Source: Pontibacillus chungwhensis (GTDB lineage Bacteria > Bacillota > Bacilli > Bacillales > BH030062). Taken from it: a DNA stretch of 64,000 nucleotides. Each line of letters opens with the position of its first letter. Position 1 is the first letter of the stretch. Shown here piece after piece: positions 1 to 7,873 of the stretch. The notes below the pieces were generated by a model. It was given only the letters and a program-made list of their open reading frames with translations, was not told where the DNA came from and did not search any database. Both the position numbers and the translations under genes were made by a program. The stretch is from positions 3,348,001 to 3,412,000 of the forward strand of contig NZ_CP126446.1 of assembly GCF_030166655.1 (NCBI RefSeq), in the 5' to 3' direction.

Positions 1-77
1 TCTCTGCAGAAACGATTCAGGACCTCATGACATTTATTAAGCAGGAATTAGACGCCCTGGAAACTTCACAATCCTAG
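1..77 (+). CDS. C-terminal tail of an unidentified protein (5' end outside window)
   Basis: An open frame enters from the left edge and stops at TAG 75-77, leaving about 24 residues that end LDALETSQS. The peptide looks helical and amphipathic, but it is too short to assign to a family. The mosaic repeat follows about 100 bp downstream. It is called a gene end only because the frame is open from the edge with ordinary codon use. Confidence 0.45.
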   Translation, partial: SAETIQDLMTFIKQELDALETSQS

Positions 78-175
78 AAAACGAAAAGCCCCTCTTAAAT
101 GAAGGCTCTGCTAAAGTTGGTTGTTGATTTTTTACACGTTATATATAAGTCCCTAATATGGAGTACCGGAAAGTG

Positions 176-772
176 AGAATGTTTCTAGCGTTAGTCTGCG
201 CGTAAGGTGGTTCGGGAAATCACTCGCTTTCCGCGGCCCCACACGAGGTGGGGTCGTTCGACGTTGGCGATTGACGTGACGGTCTTAGTCGAACTTCATT
301 ATTCCCTTAAAAGCCTCCTCGTTCGCTTGCGCTCTCTGTGGGGTCTCCCCTAGATAGAAATGTGCAAGCGTGGTGCCTAGGACCGTACGGACAAGACAGC
401 TTTTTGGAAAAGGCGATAAGCCTTTGGAAAAAAGATGACTTGTCTCGCTAGGTCCTCCACGCTGGAACTGGACTGGCTCCTTCTGCCGCAGGAGTCTCGC
501 AATTTCCCGAACCACCTTTGCCATATTTAGAAGAACGGAAAACATGCCATATTAGAAAATAGAGTTGAATCTACGCGACCACCCACAGCTGGAGGGCCGT
601 CTCATCAAACTTAGATAAGGGGTGTCTGGGGAACGGGGAGACTCCTGCGGGAGAAAGAGGTCGACGAGACCCCGCAGGGCACGATTTTTGCCCGAGGAGG
701 CTCGACAGCTCGCCCGCGGAAAGCGAGTCGTTCCCCAGACACCCCAAGCACTAGTCAATAAAGACGGCCCCA
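176..772 (-). repeat. Two-module mosaic palindromic repeat, long copy
   Basis: This GC-rich non-coding block reads on the minus strand as module 1 then module 2. Module 1 (619-746) is bounded by the inverted ends GGGTGTCTGGGG and CCCCAGACACCC. Module 2 (204-518) is bounded by AAGGTGGTTCGGGAAAT and its complement. The same order, flanks and linker recur in the opposite orientation at 55809-56140, which lacks most of module 1's interior and about 130 bp of module 2. Short internal motifs (CTCCTGCGGGA, CGAGGAGGCTC, CGCGGAAAGCGAG) resemble palindromic repeats I know to be scattered through Bacillaceae genomes. Small open frames inside (for example 285-545 and 552-773) carry no protein signature. 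Confidence 0.85.
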
Positions 773-835
773 TCTACACTTAAATGTCTCAGCTCTTGGT
801 ATTGAACAAGCCTTTAAAATAATAACACTAAACTA

Positions 836-866
836 TAAAAGAGCCTAATGAAAGAGGGGCTTTTCT
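836..866 (-). terminator. Probable terminator of the VOC gene
   Basis: Read on the minus strand, AAAAGCCCCT and AGGCTCTTTT form an imperfect stem (8 of 10 pairs) followed by a T-rich tail. It starts right at the stop codon of the VOC-family gene. Confidence 0.4.
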
Positions 867-1212
867 ATGTTTGTGACGATACAATGGTAACGGGCATGCC
901 ATTTGGAGCTTGTACCGAATAGATCTTCTCCCCGTTCTCCTCAATTGGTCCATGTATTTCGACACCTTGTTCTTTTGCAAAAGACGCAAAGTCATCTCCT
1001 TCATCAACAACGATCTGGAGCATCGTTAAAGCGTTCATGCATTCATTCTTATGCCAGAATTCAAGCCAGCTCTCGCCAGCCTTAAAGATCCCGCCCCGGT
1101 AGTCTTCTGTATCCTCCCAGGAATTCTTCAAGCCAAGCTTATTCTGCAGAAAATCCACCATTGCCTCGCTGTGTTCCGATACTTCCCCATAGCGATACCC
1201 TAACACCTTCAT
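865..1212 (-). CDS. VOC (glyoxalase/bleomycin-resistance fold) family protein
   Basis: The protein has about 115 residues, the size of a single VOC domain built from two beta-alpha-beta-beta-beta halves. A first half ending in WLEFWHKNE and a second half ending in VQAPNGMPVTIV match the usual pattern in which the metal-binding or acidic residue lies near the end of each half. Two ATGs compete; the second (1212) sits 8 nt from AGGAGG and is preferred. Its ribosome site overlaps the end of the upstream membrane-protein gene, so the two are probably co-transcribed. Substrate cannot be predicted, because VOC proteins range from isomerases and dioxygenases to drug-binding proteins. Confidence 0.75.
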   Translation of the reverse strand: MKVLGYRYGEVSEHSEAMVDFLQNKLGLKNSWEDTEDYRGGIFKAGESWLEFWHKNECMNALTMLQIVVDEGDDFASFAKEQGVEIHGPIEENGEKIYSVQAPNGMPVTIVSSQT

Positions 1213-1224
1213 CTTCATGTCCTC

Positions 1225-2112
1225 CTAAATAGAATATTCATCTTGCACAGGGTCATAAAAGATCAAATCATAAAACTGATCTCTAAGAGAAGAATCGTCA
1301 CGATCTTCTGAGTTCAACTGCTCCCATTCATTCTCATCTAACATAACAATTGTAAGTTGGATTCCTTCTTGGTCAATCTTCTTTTGCAATTGGAAGCTTT
1401 GTTTCACATCACGCTCATTGTAATAGAAATTATCAAACGTATAGACCTTGCCATTCTTTGTTTGAAAACTAAACTCCCATTTAAATGACTCTTCACTACC
1501 TTCTCCTATCCCACCTGAGACATACGGGTCTAGTTCAGCTTTTTCAACCTCATCCCAACCGATTATTTCTTTATTACCAAATTGGGAGAACACAATCTGC
1601 TCATCGCGAATCGCTCGGTAATCATCCTTGGTGAGAAACATAACAAAAGGATTTAAAACAAATAAGAGAAAGAACAATCCGATTTCATATCCTTTCAGTG
1701 ATTTGAAACCTTTTATATACAGAACGGAGAAAAGGATCGCTAACCCTGAAAGTAGTAGAATCTTCACACTTATGATCCACTGAGCAGAATTGGTGTCAAA
1801 ATGAATATCATTAGATGTTTTAAGGGCGGCTTTATAATCAATGAAACCATATTCAATGATAAACATATAAGCAGGAAAGAGTAATGTAACAAACGTATAC
1901 ACTCTTAAGTACATAAACCACGAATCCTTCAGACGCTCTCGTCCCTTCGCTAAAAGAAACCCTAGCGATACAGGGAGCGCACTAAAGAAAACATATTGGA
2001 TGATCTTCATCCCAATCGTCTGGCCTTCGTTAATCACAATTGTCAGGCCTGTTATGAAAGATAAGATAAGGATGCCCCAACCTGCGATCCGTTTTAACCA
2101 TTGCATAACCTT
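1225..2112 (-). CDS. Hypothetical multi-pass membrane protein
   Basis: About 295 residues. I do not recognise the family. Five or so hydrophobic segments fill the first 165 residues, including stretches around WGILILSFITGL and IGLFFLLFVLNPFVMF. A soluble C-terminal region of about 130 residues follows, rich in D, E, Q and aromatic residues, with an FSQFGNKEIIGWDEVEKAELDP stretch that resembles the PH-like domains of small Bacillus membrane proteins. The open frame extends to a GTG at 2133, but AAGGAGGTGA lies 5 nt before a TTG at 2112, which is the better start. It is probably co-transcribed with the VOC gene downstream. Confidence 0.6.
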   Translation of the reverse strand, partial: KVMQWLKRIAGWGILILSFITGLTIVINEGQTIGMKIIQYVFFSALPVSLGFLLAKGRERLKDSWFMYLRVYTFVTLLFPAYMFIIEYGFIDYKAALKTSNDIHFDTNSAQWIISVKILLLSGLAILFSVLYIKGFKSLKGYEIGLFFLLFVLNPFVMFLTKDDYRAIRDEQIVFSQFGNKEIIGWDEVEKAELDPYVSGGIGEGSEESFKWEFSFQTKNGKVYTFDNFYYNERDVKQSFQLQKKIDQEGIQLTIVMLDENEWEQLNSEDRDDSSLRDQFYDLIFYDPVQDEYSI

Positions 2113-2251
2113 CAAGATTGTCACCTCCTTCACCTCATTGTATACGAAGTGAAGAAGGACTGGTTACAAATAAGGTGTTTTCTCAAAGAGGGATATAAAT
2201 CAATGATTGTCGAATAGACTAATTAGTAAGAAATGGACAAGGTGGGTCTTT

Positions 2252-2884
2252 ATGAATATCTTTGTTAGTTACCTATTACTCGGACTGTCTCTTTCTGCAC
2301 CGATGGGACCAATTAATGCTGCCCAACTCGATAAGGGGATCCGGTTTGGCTTCTGGCATGCATGGCTAATAGGCGTAGGCGGGATGGTTGCAGATGGCGT
2401 GTTTATGCTCCTCATTTATTTCGGAGTAGCTCAGTTTATTGATACCCCTATTCTAAGAGCATTTTTGTGGTCCTTTGGATTCTTTGTCCTTTGTTATACA
2501 GGGGTAGAAAGTATTGCTAAATCTAAAGCTCCTACACTAGAAAGAACAGAAACTAGAGGAGAAACACTGGGAAAATCTTTTCGGACAGGCTTTTTAATGG
2601 CTATCTCAAATCCGTTAAGTATTCTGTTCTGGCTCGGCATCTATGGATCAATACTAGCTCAAACCACAGATCAATATGGTGCTATACAAATCCTGATCTA
2701 CAGTTCAGGTATTTTCCTCGGTATTACCATATGGGATATCACAATGGCTGCTCTTGCAACAGGCACGAGAAGGCTCGTGACACCTACCATTCAACAAATC
2801 ATTTCTATCCTATCTGGTTTGGTTTTAATCGGCTTTGGTCTTTACTTTGGAATACAGGCTTTCAGGCTTATAGTTGGCGGATAG
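2252..2884 (+). CDS. LysE-family amino-acid exporter
   Basis: About 210 residues with six predicted membrane segments. The N-terminal signature LSAPMGPINA is the LysE/RhtB family motif, and SNPLSILFWLGIYGS matches the second conserved block. Family members export basic or other amino acids by proton exchange across the cell membrane. The frame opens at a TTG (2207), but ATG 2252 follows AAGGTGGG at good spacing and starts directly at the first helix. The next gene on the same strand encodes a YqcI/YcgG protein, and an arginine deiminase-family gene lies 2 kb away, so a basic or modified amino acid is a reasonable but unproven substrate. Confidence 0.85.
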   Translation: MNIFVSYLLLGLSLSAPMGPINAAQLDKGIRFGFWHAWLIGVGGMVADGVFMLLIYFGVAQFIDTPILRAFLWSFGFFVLCYTGVESIAKSKAPTLERTETRGETLGKSFRTGFLMAISNPLSILFWLGIYGSILAQTTDQYGAIQILIYSSGIFLGITIWDITMAALATGTRRLVTPTIQQIISILSGLVLIGFGLYFGIQAFRLIVGG

Positions 2885-2954
2885 ACAGACACCCATCTCT
2901 CCTTACTTTAATAGGATAACCGTGTAAATCCTTTAGGAGAGGTTGTTAACAGAA

Positions 2955-3713
2955 GTGAGTTTGTATACCAAGAGTTTGATTGAAGAACAGTTTACAGAAT
3001 TAGAGGAATGGCAACGGGAGGCTTATCATGACTTCACCTCTATGATGCTGAGCACGGAACATCCTTACCCTTGCGTCCCAGGTAAACAAGGGTTTGTTGG
3101 AGACATGCTTCGATTTGGATTTTGTCCTTCTCCAAAAGATGAAGATGCGGCCAGAGTCATTGCGTCACTCCTTAAAGAATACGGAACGATATCACGGGAC
3201 ACAGGGATGTATGCATCTTTAGTGTTACTGTGTGATACAAGGGAACTTCTAGAGACCCATACATCTGTTTATGAGTATGAACAATGTTTCTGGAAGGTGC
3301 TAAGCGTTGTCCATCAGCTTGACGATGCACCTTGGCCAGAACACATTCCACAAGACCCCCATGACCCTTCATGGGAGTTCTGTTTTGATGGCGAGCCCTA
3401 TTTTGCTTTTTGTGCTACACCAGCCCATGTCTCGAGAAAAAGCCGGTACTCCTCAAATTTCTTAATCGCCTTTCAACCTAGGTGGGTCTTTGATGAAATT
3501 AATGCTTCTACTTCTTTAGGACAGAAGCTTAAAAAAGTGATCCGAAAACGTCTTGTGGATTATGATGGAATAAAAGCCCATCCAAGCCTCATGTGGTATG
3601 GGCAGGAAGAGAATTACGAATGGAAACAGTATTTCCTGCATGATGATGATTCAACTCTATCGAAATGTCCCTTTATGAGAATGAAGAGTAAATGGAAAAG
3701 TTTACGTTCTTAA
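2955..3713 (+). CDS. YqcI/YcgG family protein, putative haem-dependent N-oxygenase type
   Basis: About 252 residues. The N-terminal motif EHPYPCVPGKQGFVGDMLRF and the block PSWEFCFDGEPYFAFCATPAH are hallmarks of the YqcI/YcgG family. Some members, such as GntA of guanitoxin biosynthesis, are haem enzymes that hydroxylate guanidino nitrogens of arginine-like substrates, while the Bacillus members are mostly uncharacterised. AGGAGAGG (2935-2942) touches a TTG at 2943, which is too close; GTG 2955, about 12 nt away, fits better. The gene follows the LysE-type exporter by 70 bp and converges on an APC permease. An arginine-derived substrate is only inferred. Confidence 0.75.
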   Translation: MSLYTKSLIEEQFTELEEWQREAYHDFTSMMLSTEHPYPCVPGKQGFVGDMLRFGFCPSPKDEDAARVIASLLKEYGTISRDTGMYASLVLLCDTRELLETHTSVYEYEQCFWKVLSVVHQLDDAPWPEHIPQDPHDPSWEFCFDGEPYFAFCATPAHVSRKSRYSSNFLIAFQPRWVFDEINASTSLGQKLKKVIRKRLVDYDGIKAHPSLMWYGQEENYEWKQYFLHDDDSTLSKCPFMRMKSKWKSLRS

Positions 3714-3732
3714 CCTCCCGAGGGGATGGATC

Positions 3733-5076
3733 TCATTCATCCCCATTTCCGGGTGGAGTAAGACTGTTCTGCCTTTTACCCTTTTTGCTTCTAATCCAAG
3801 TAGCACCGGCGATCACCAAAAGGAATAGTAAGCTTACAAAGAATCCTTTTCGGCTGACATCATCCCAAAAGGTACCGGTTATAGCAAAGAAGATTAAAAG
3901 AAGAGAACCCATAAACAACAAACGATCCTTCCTTCCCTCTCCCATCAGCTTCTTATAAGAAAATAAAATAAATACCCATGTGTAAAGAAGCATTAACCCT
4001 GCTGCTGTTGTGATGTACTCAAACAGCTTCTCCGGTAACAACAAGGCAATAATGATGGATATGACCACAAAGAACGTCACCAAAAGAAAGGCAGGGATTG
4101 GGACACGCCACTTCCCTTCTTTAGCAAAGCGTTTTGGCGCATCACCCTCTTCAGCTAACGTGACAAGCATCGTTGTGACTGCATATAAAGAAGCTACCAT
4201 AGTAGAGAAACCGGCAATGATAAGAACAGCAGTAAACAAATGGGCTACAAAAGGAATGTTGTATTGAGCTAGCGCTGTTAAAAATGGACTTTCATCTCCA
4301 TTTATAGAAGCAAGTGGAGTCAGTTTCAGCACGAGAAAGATTGAAAGGACATATAGAGTCGTTAAGGCAACCAGCATAATCTGTCCTGATTTCGGGGCTT
4401 CTTTCGGCTCCTTCAGCTCTCTTGCCATAAGCCCCATCACCTCTATTCCTCCAAATGCATAGAAGGCATATAACAAAGCGATCCATAGCCCTTTAGGTCC
4501 ATTGGCAAACCATTGAGCCCTCTTTTCTCCCCCATTTATCTCCTCTGTTATATCAATGAAACCAACCAATGCTGCACCAGCTATTAGAATAAACATAATG
4601 ATCGCAGCTGCTTTCATAACACCAAACAGATTCTCCATTTTTTCTACCTTTTCTACTCCAAGAAGAATGACAAAAAGTCCGATCCCAGAAAAGACGGCTG
4701 AAAAAACCCATAGGGGAACCGATGGAAACCAGAATTGAGCAAAGATTCCAAGGGCCGTTAACTGACTCCCCATAATAAGCATTTCAGACGACCAGTAGAC
4801 CCATCCATTACTAAACCCTGCCCAATTTCCATAGGCCTGCTTGGCATATGTACGAAAAGACCCTTTCTCCGGATGATGAGCCGTCATTTTAGCTAAACAA
4901 TTAAACACAATCCATGTCCCCATCCCTGCTAATAAATATGCTATTAAAACAGACCATCCTGCTTTTTGGATACTAATACTCGCTCCAAGGAAATACCCTG
5001 TTCCAATAATACACCCAATACCAATGAGGGACATTTGCCACCACGATAAATGACCTTCTTTATCCTTTTCTGACAT
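3733..5076 (-). CDS. APC-superfamily amino-acid permease
   Basis: 447 residues with about twelve membrane segments. The first helix carries GIGCIIGTGYFLGASISIQKAG, the glycine-rich substrate-binding signature of the APC family, followed by the GTWIVFNCLAKM and YGNWAGFSNGWVYW blocks typical of Bacillus AapA/YbgF-like amino-acid permeases. GGAGGAGG lies at normal distance upstream of ATG 5076. The gene is transcribed away from the arginine deiminase-family gene across a 126-bp shared promoter region. It probably imports an amino acid by proton symport; the substrate is not visible from sequence. Confidence 0.85.
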   Translation of the reverse strand: MSEKDKEGHLSWWQMSLIGIGCIIGTGYFLGASISIQKAGWSVLIAYLLAGMGTWIVFNCLAKMTAHHPEKGSFRTYAKQAYGNWAGFSNGWVYWSSEMLIMGSQLTALGIFAQFWFPSVPLWVFSAVFSGIGLFVILLGVEKVEKMENLFGVMKAAAIIMFILIAGAALVGFIDITEEINGGEKRAQWFANGPKGLWIALLYAFYAFGGIEVMGLMARELKEPKEAPKSGQIMLVALTTLYVLSIFLVLKLTPLASINGDESPFLTALAQYNIPFVAHLFTAVLIIAGFSTMVASLYAVTTMLVTLAEEGDAPKRFAKEGKWRVPIPAFLLVTFFVVISIIIALLLPEKLFEYITTAAGLMLLYTWVFILFSYKKLMGEGRKDRLLFMGSLLLIFFAITGTFWDDVSRKGFFVSLLFLLVIAGATWIRSKKGKRQNSLTPPGNGDE

Positions 5077-5202
5077 CTGCCTCCTCCTCCCAAACCGTTA
5101 GTCGTATTAGTGTTTGATAAACCATTGGGATTATGTAACGAAGGAATGGATTCGCTAATTCGGGCAATAGTAAGGAGCAAAATCAACATTTGGAGGTTTA
5201 TT

Positions 5203-6147
5203 ATGAACATATCACTCAACTGTTGGAATGAGTACGATCAACTGAAGTCTGTACTCGTTTGTTCCCCGTCAACCTTAGATGTCCCTGACGCTCAAACGGC
5301 TACTGACGTGCAGTGGGAGAAACCCGTAAGTCAAAAGAAAGCTCAAGAACACTTTCATAACATGGTGGATGCTATGAAGGAACACGGGATTCACGTTATT
5401 GACTATTCCAAACATTTATCAAGACAAGATGCACACCTAAGCCACCAATTAATTAATCGTGTCTTTACTCGTGATTTGGCCTGTGTCTTTGGGAATACAC
5501 TTGTCCCAGGCGAACCGGGGACCTCCATGCGTCGCCCTGAATATATACAATCTCACTTTCTATTTCTCGATTGGTTTGGGCCTGAGCGCTTTAAAGTCAC
5601 AGCAAATAATAACGGAAATGCATTAGAGTTTGGTGATGTTATGGTCCTAAACAAAGATGCGGTCTTTTTGAATACCGGTCTTCGATCAAGTTATGAAGCA
5701 GTGGAAAGAATGAAAGACCAGATCTTTCAAGCTGGATTCTCTGAAATTGGTGTGATTGACTTACCACGCCGCCCTGACACATTGCACATGGATATGAATG
5801 CAAATGTAGCCGCAGCAGATGTATTGATTGCCAAAAGTTATATGAGATATTTACCGGTTCGCATCCTTACAGAAACACATGACCGTTATCTAATGATGGA
5901 AGAATTCTTATTCAGACATGGATTTGAGGTGGAATGGACGAATGACATTAAGCACACCGTAGCTGATATTAATTTCTTAAACCTAGACCCTGAAACACTT
6001 TTAATCAGTACGAAGGCCAATAAAAAGATCATTCGTAATCATCCAAAATTAAAGAAGAAAAAGCTCATTGAGGTAGAAGTTGACGAACTCGAAAAAGGAG
6101 GAGGCGGGATACGCTGCATGACTCTCCCGTTAGAAAGACAATCATAA
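5203..6147 (+). CDS. Arginine deiminase/amidinotransferase-family hydrolase
   Basis: 314 residues of the guanidino-group-modifying superfamily. Visible active-site elements are FTRDLACVFG near the N-terminus, LHMDMNANV with the catalytic His about residue 190, and GGGGIRCMTLPL with the catalytic Cys about 10 residues from the C-terminus. All key residues look intact. It is shorter than true ArcA (about 410 residues) and closer to dimethylarginine hydrolase-like members, so arginine, methylated arginine or a hydroxyarginine could be the substrate. TGGAGG precedes ATG 5203 at the right distance; the longer open frame from 5110 lacks a ribosome site. A perfect bidirectional terminator follows immediately. 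Confidence 0.8.
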   Translation: MNISLNCWNEYDQLKSVLVCSPSTLDVPDAQTATDVQWEKPVSQKKAQEHFHNMVDAMKEHGIHVIDYSKHLSRQDAHLSHQLINRVFTRDLACVFGNTLVPGEPGTSMRRPEYIQSHFLFLDWFGPERFKVTANNNGNALEFGDVMVLNKDAVFLNTGLRSSYEAVERMKDQIFQAGFSEIGVIDLPRRPDTLHMDMNANVAAADVLIAKSYMRYLPVRILTETHDRYLMMEEFLFRHGFEVEWTNDIKHTVADINFLNLDPETLLISTKANKKIIRNHPKLKKKKLIEVEVDELEKGGGGIRCMTLPLERQS

Positions 6148-6185
6148 AAAAACGAGGCTCTCGATATCGAGAGCCTCGTTTTTTC
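6146..6185. terminator. Bidirectional intrinsic terminator
   Basis: A 15-bp perfect palindrome (AACGAGGCTCTCGAT and its complement) is flanked by A and T runs on both sides. It serves the converging arginine deiminase-family and symporter genes. Confidence 0.93.
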
Positions 6186-6187
6186 TT

Positions 6188-7420
6188 TTACGCAGATGCT
6201 TCGGTTTGATGCTTTTTCTCTGATTGGTTAACAATGGATGTTCCAACTAAGTCGCCAGTTACGTTCAGTGCAGTCGCACCCATTCCAACAAGAACATCAA
6301 TAGACGTTAGAACCGCAACAGCTTCCATTGGTAACCCAACTTGAGTAAATACTGTAGCGATCATGACGATGCCGGCGCCAGGCACACCTGCTGTGCCGAT
6401 TGAAGCCAATGTACCAACAATTACAATCATAAGCATTCCTGTAAAACCAAGAGTCGTATCTGTGTAGTTTGCCGCAAACACGGCGGATACAGCAATACGA
6501 ATCGCTGCTCCGTCCATGTTCATCGTTGCTCCAAGTGGCAGACTAAATCCGTACAGACTCTTTGATAACCCTAAGCGATTCGCTGCATTTAGCGTCACAG
6601 GTAATGTTCCTGAGCTACTCTGTGTAACAAACGCCGTAATCATAGGCGTTCTCGCTTGGGAGAAGAATTCCCGTGGACTCATTTTAAACGTAATCATCAG
6701 AATCGTATAAAGCACAATCTGAACAAGAATAGCCACATAAAGGACAAGCACCATGTTTCCAAGTTCAAGAATCGTGTTTATTCCTTGATTTCCAACGGTT
6801 TGAGCAATAATAGCAAAGATCCCTATTGGAATAATTTGAAGAATCACGTTCATCACTTTAAAGGTAGCTTCATTTAATCCGTTAAAGAGCTTATAAACAT
6901 GCTCCCCTAGTTCTCCATGTTCATCAGAATTCCGAATAGCAGAAATCGCAATACCAAATACTAAAGAGGTAAAGATAATACCTAATAAATTCATCTCAGA
7001 AAAGGCTGTTACGATATTACTTGGAATAATGTTTAAGAGCACGCTGGCCACACCAGGATAATCATTTGCTTCCACCGTTTCTGATGTCTCAACAGTAATA
7101 CCAGAACCCGGTTCAAATAGATTAGCTACCAGAAGCCCAACCACGATCGCCAAAGCAGAGGTAACAGCATAGTAAAGGAACATCTTCCCTCCCATGCGCC
7201 CAAGGTTACCTAACTTGGTCTGGTTAACACCCACAATTAATGTAAAGAAAATAAGCGGGATGATGATGAATTGTAATAAACGCATTAATAAGTCGCCTAA
7301 TGGAGAAAGAACAGACGTACCCTCTCCAAAGACAAGGCCGGTAATAATACCTAATATAAGTGCAATCGTAATCTTCACAATGAGTGAAGTATTAATATAA
7401 CCACGAAATAAACGACCCAT
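6188..7420 (-). CDS. Dicarboxylate/amino acid:cation symporter (DAACS family)
   Basis: About 410 residues with eight membrane segments and two re-entrant loops. Family signatures are TQSSSGTLPVTLNAA (serine-rich re-entrant loop), GATMNMDGAAI (the NMDG sodium and substrate site) and GTAGVPGAGIVM. These place it with GltP/GltT/DctA-type importers of glutamate, aspartate or C4-dicarboxylates. The frame opens further upstream, but ATG 7420 has an AAGGAGG site and begins at the conserved MGRLFRGYINTSLI. The sequence cannot separate a glutamate from a dicarboxylate carrier. Confidence 0.88.
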   Translation of the reverse strand: MGRLFRGYINTSLIVKITIALILGIITGLVFGEGTSVLSPLGDLLMRLLQFIIIPLIFFTLIVGVNQTKLGNLGRMGGKMFLYYAVTSALAIVVGLLVANLFEPGSGITVETSETVEANDYPGVASVLLNIIPSNIVTAFSEMNLLGIIFTSLVFGIAISAIRNSDEHGELGEHVYKLFNGLNEATFKVMNVILQIIPIGIFAIIAQTVGNQGINTILELGNMVLVLYVAILVQIVLYTILMITFKMSPREFFSQARTPMITAFVTQSSSGTLPVTLNAANRLGLSKSLYGFSLPLGATMNMDGAAIRIAVSAVFAANYTDTTLGFTGMLMIVIVGTLASIGTAGVPGAGIVMIATVFTQVGLPMEAVAVLTSIDVLVGMGATALNVTGDLVGTSIVNQSEKKHQTEASA

Positions 7421-7671
7421 TTGTATGCCTCCTTTTTTATTTATAATTATTCCTATCATTTTAATCGGCTTTGATGTTTATAACTTATAAGATTTTATTC
7501 TCTATGTCAAAGACTTGTTTTTTCCAAATCTCTTTCTAGAGCATTAGTTAGTGTACCAACTCCGATCGGAAAGATAAATCTAAATGCTTAGAAATAAAAG
7601 TTCTTCATTTCAAAAGGTTTGCTTTCTTATCATACCCTCGTTAAACAGAAACACTCCTTTTTCCGATCCAC

Positions 7672-7810
7672 GGGGCCTTGATGAGTGCTTGAGGGTTGCT
7701 CGGGGGTTACCCCATTTCCTTGTCAGGAAGGGTTAAACAGTTTCTAGAGTCCAGATATGTCAGGTTTCCGCTCCACCTTGCACTCAGCCTAAAGCTACAG
7801 AAACATTCAC
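7672..7810 (+). repeat. Degenerate copy of the mosaic palindromic repeat
   Basis: This lies in a 450-bp gene-free stretch. GGGGCC, then AGTGCTTGAGGGTTGCTCGG, align with the module-1 edge seen at 55809. TTTCCGCTCCACCTTGCACT and CTACAGAAACATTCA align with the module-2 right edge that ends at 56140. The interior is heavily shortened and diverged. Nothing else was seen in 7421-7838. Confidence 0.55.
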
Positions 7811-7838
7811 TCTTCTTCGAGTACTGAATAAATCCATA

Positions 7839-7872
7839 AAAAGCACAAGTCCTTTAAAGGACTTGTGCTTTT
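7839..7872. terminator. Bidirectional intrinsic terminator
   Basis: AAAGCACAAGTCCTTT pairs perfectly with AAAGGACTTGTGCTTT and is followed by a T run. It ends at the stop codon of the MMPL transporter gene. Confidence 0.92.
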
Positions 7873-7873
7873 T

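Noticed and set aside
285-773. Minus-strand open frames of 86 and 73 codons inside the first mosaic repeat
   Set aside because: They fall inside palindromic repeat modules, have no ribosome site or family signature, and the copy at 55809-56140 does not preserve them.
7421-7671. A small gene or RNA in the gap upstream of the symporter
   Set aside because: No coding signature, hairpin or known leader was found; only A/T-rich promoter-like DNA.
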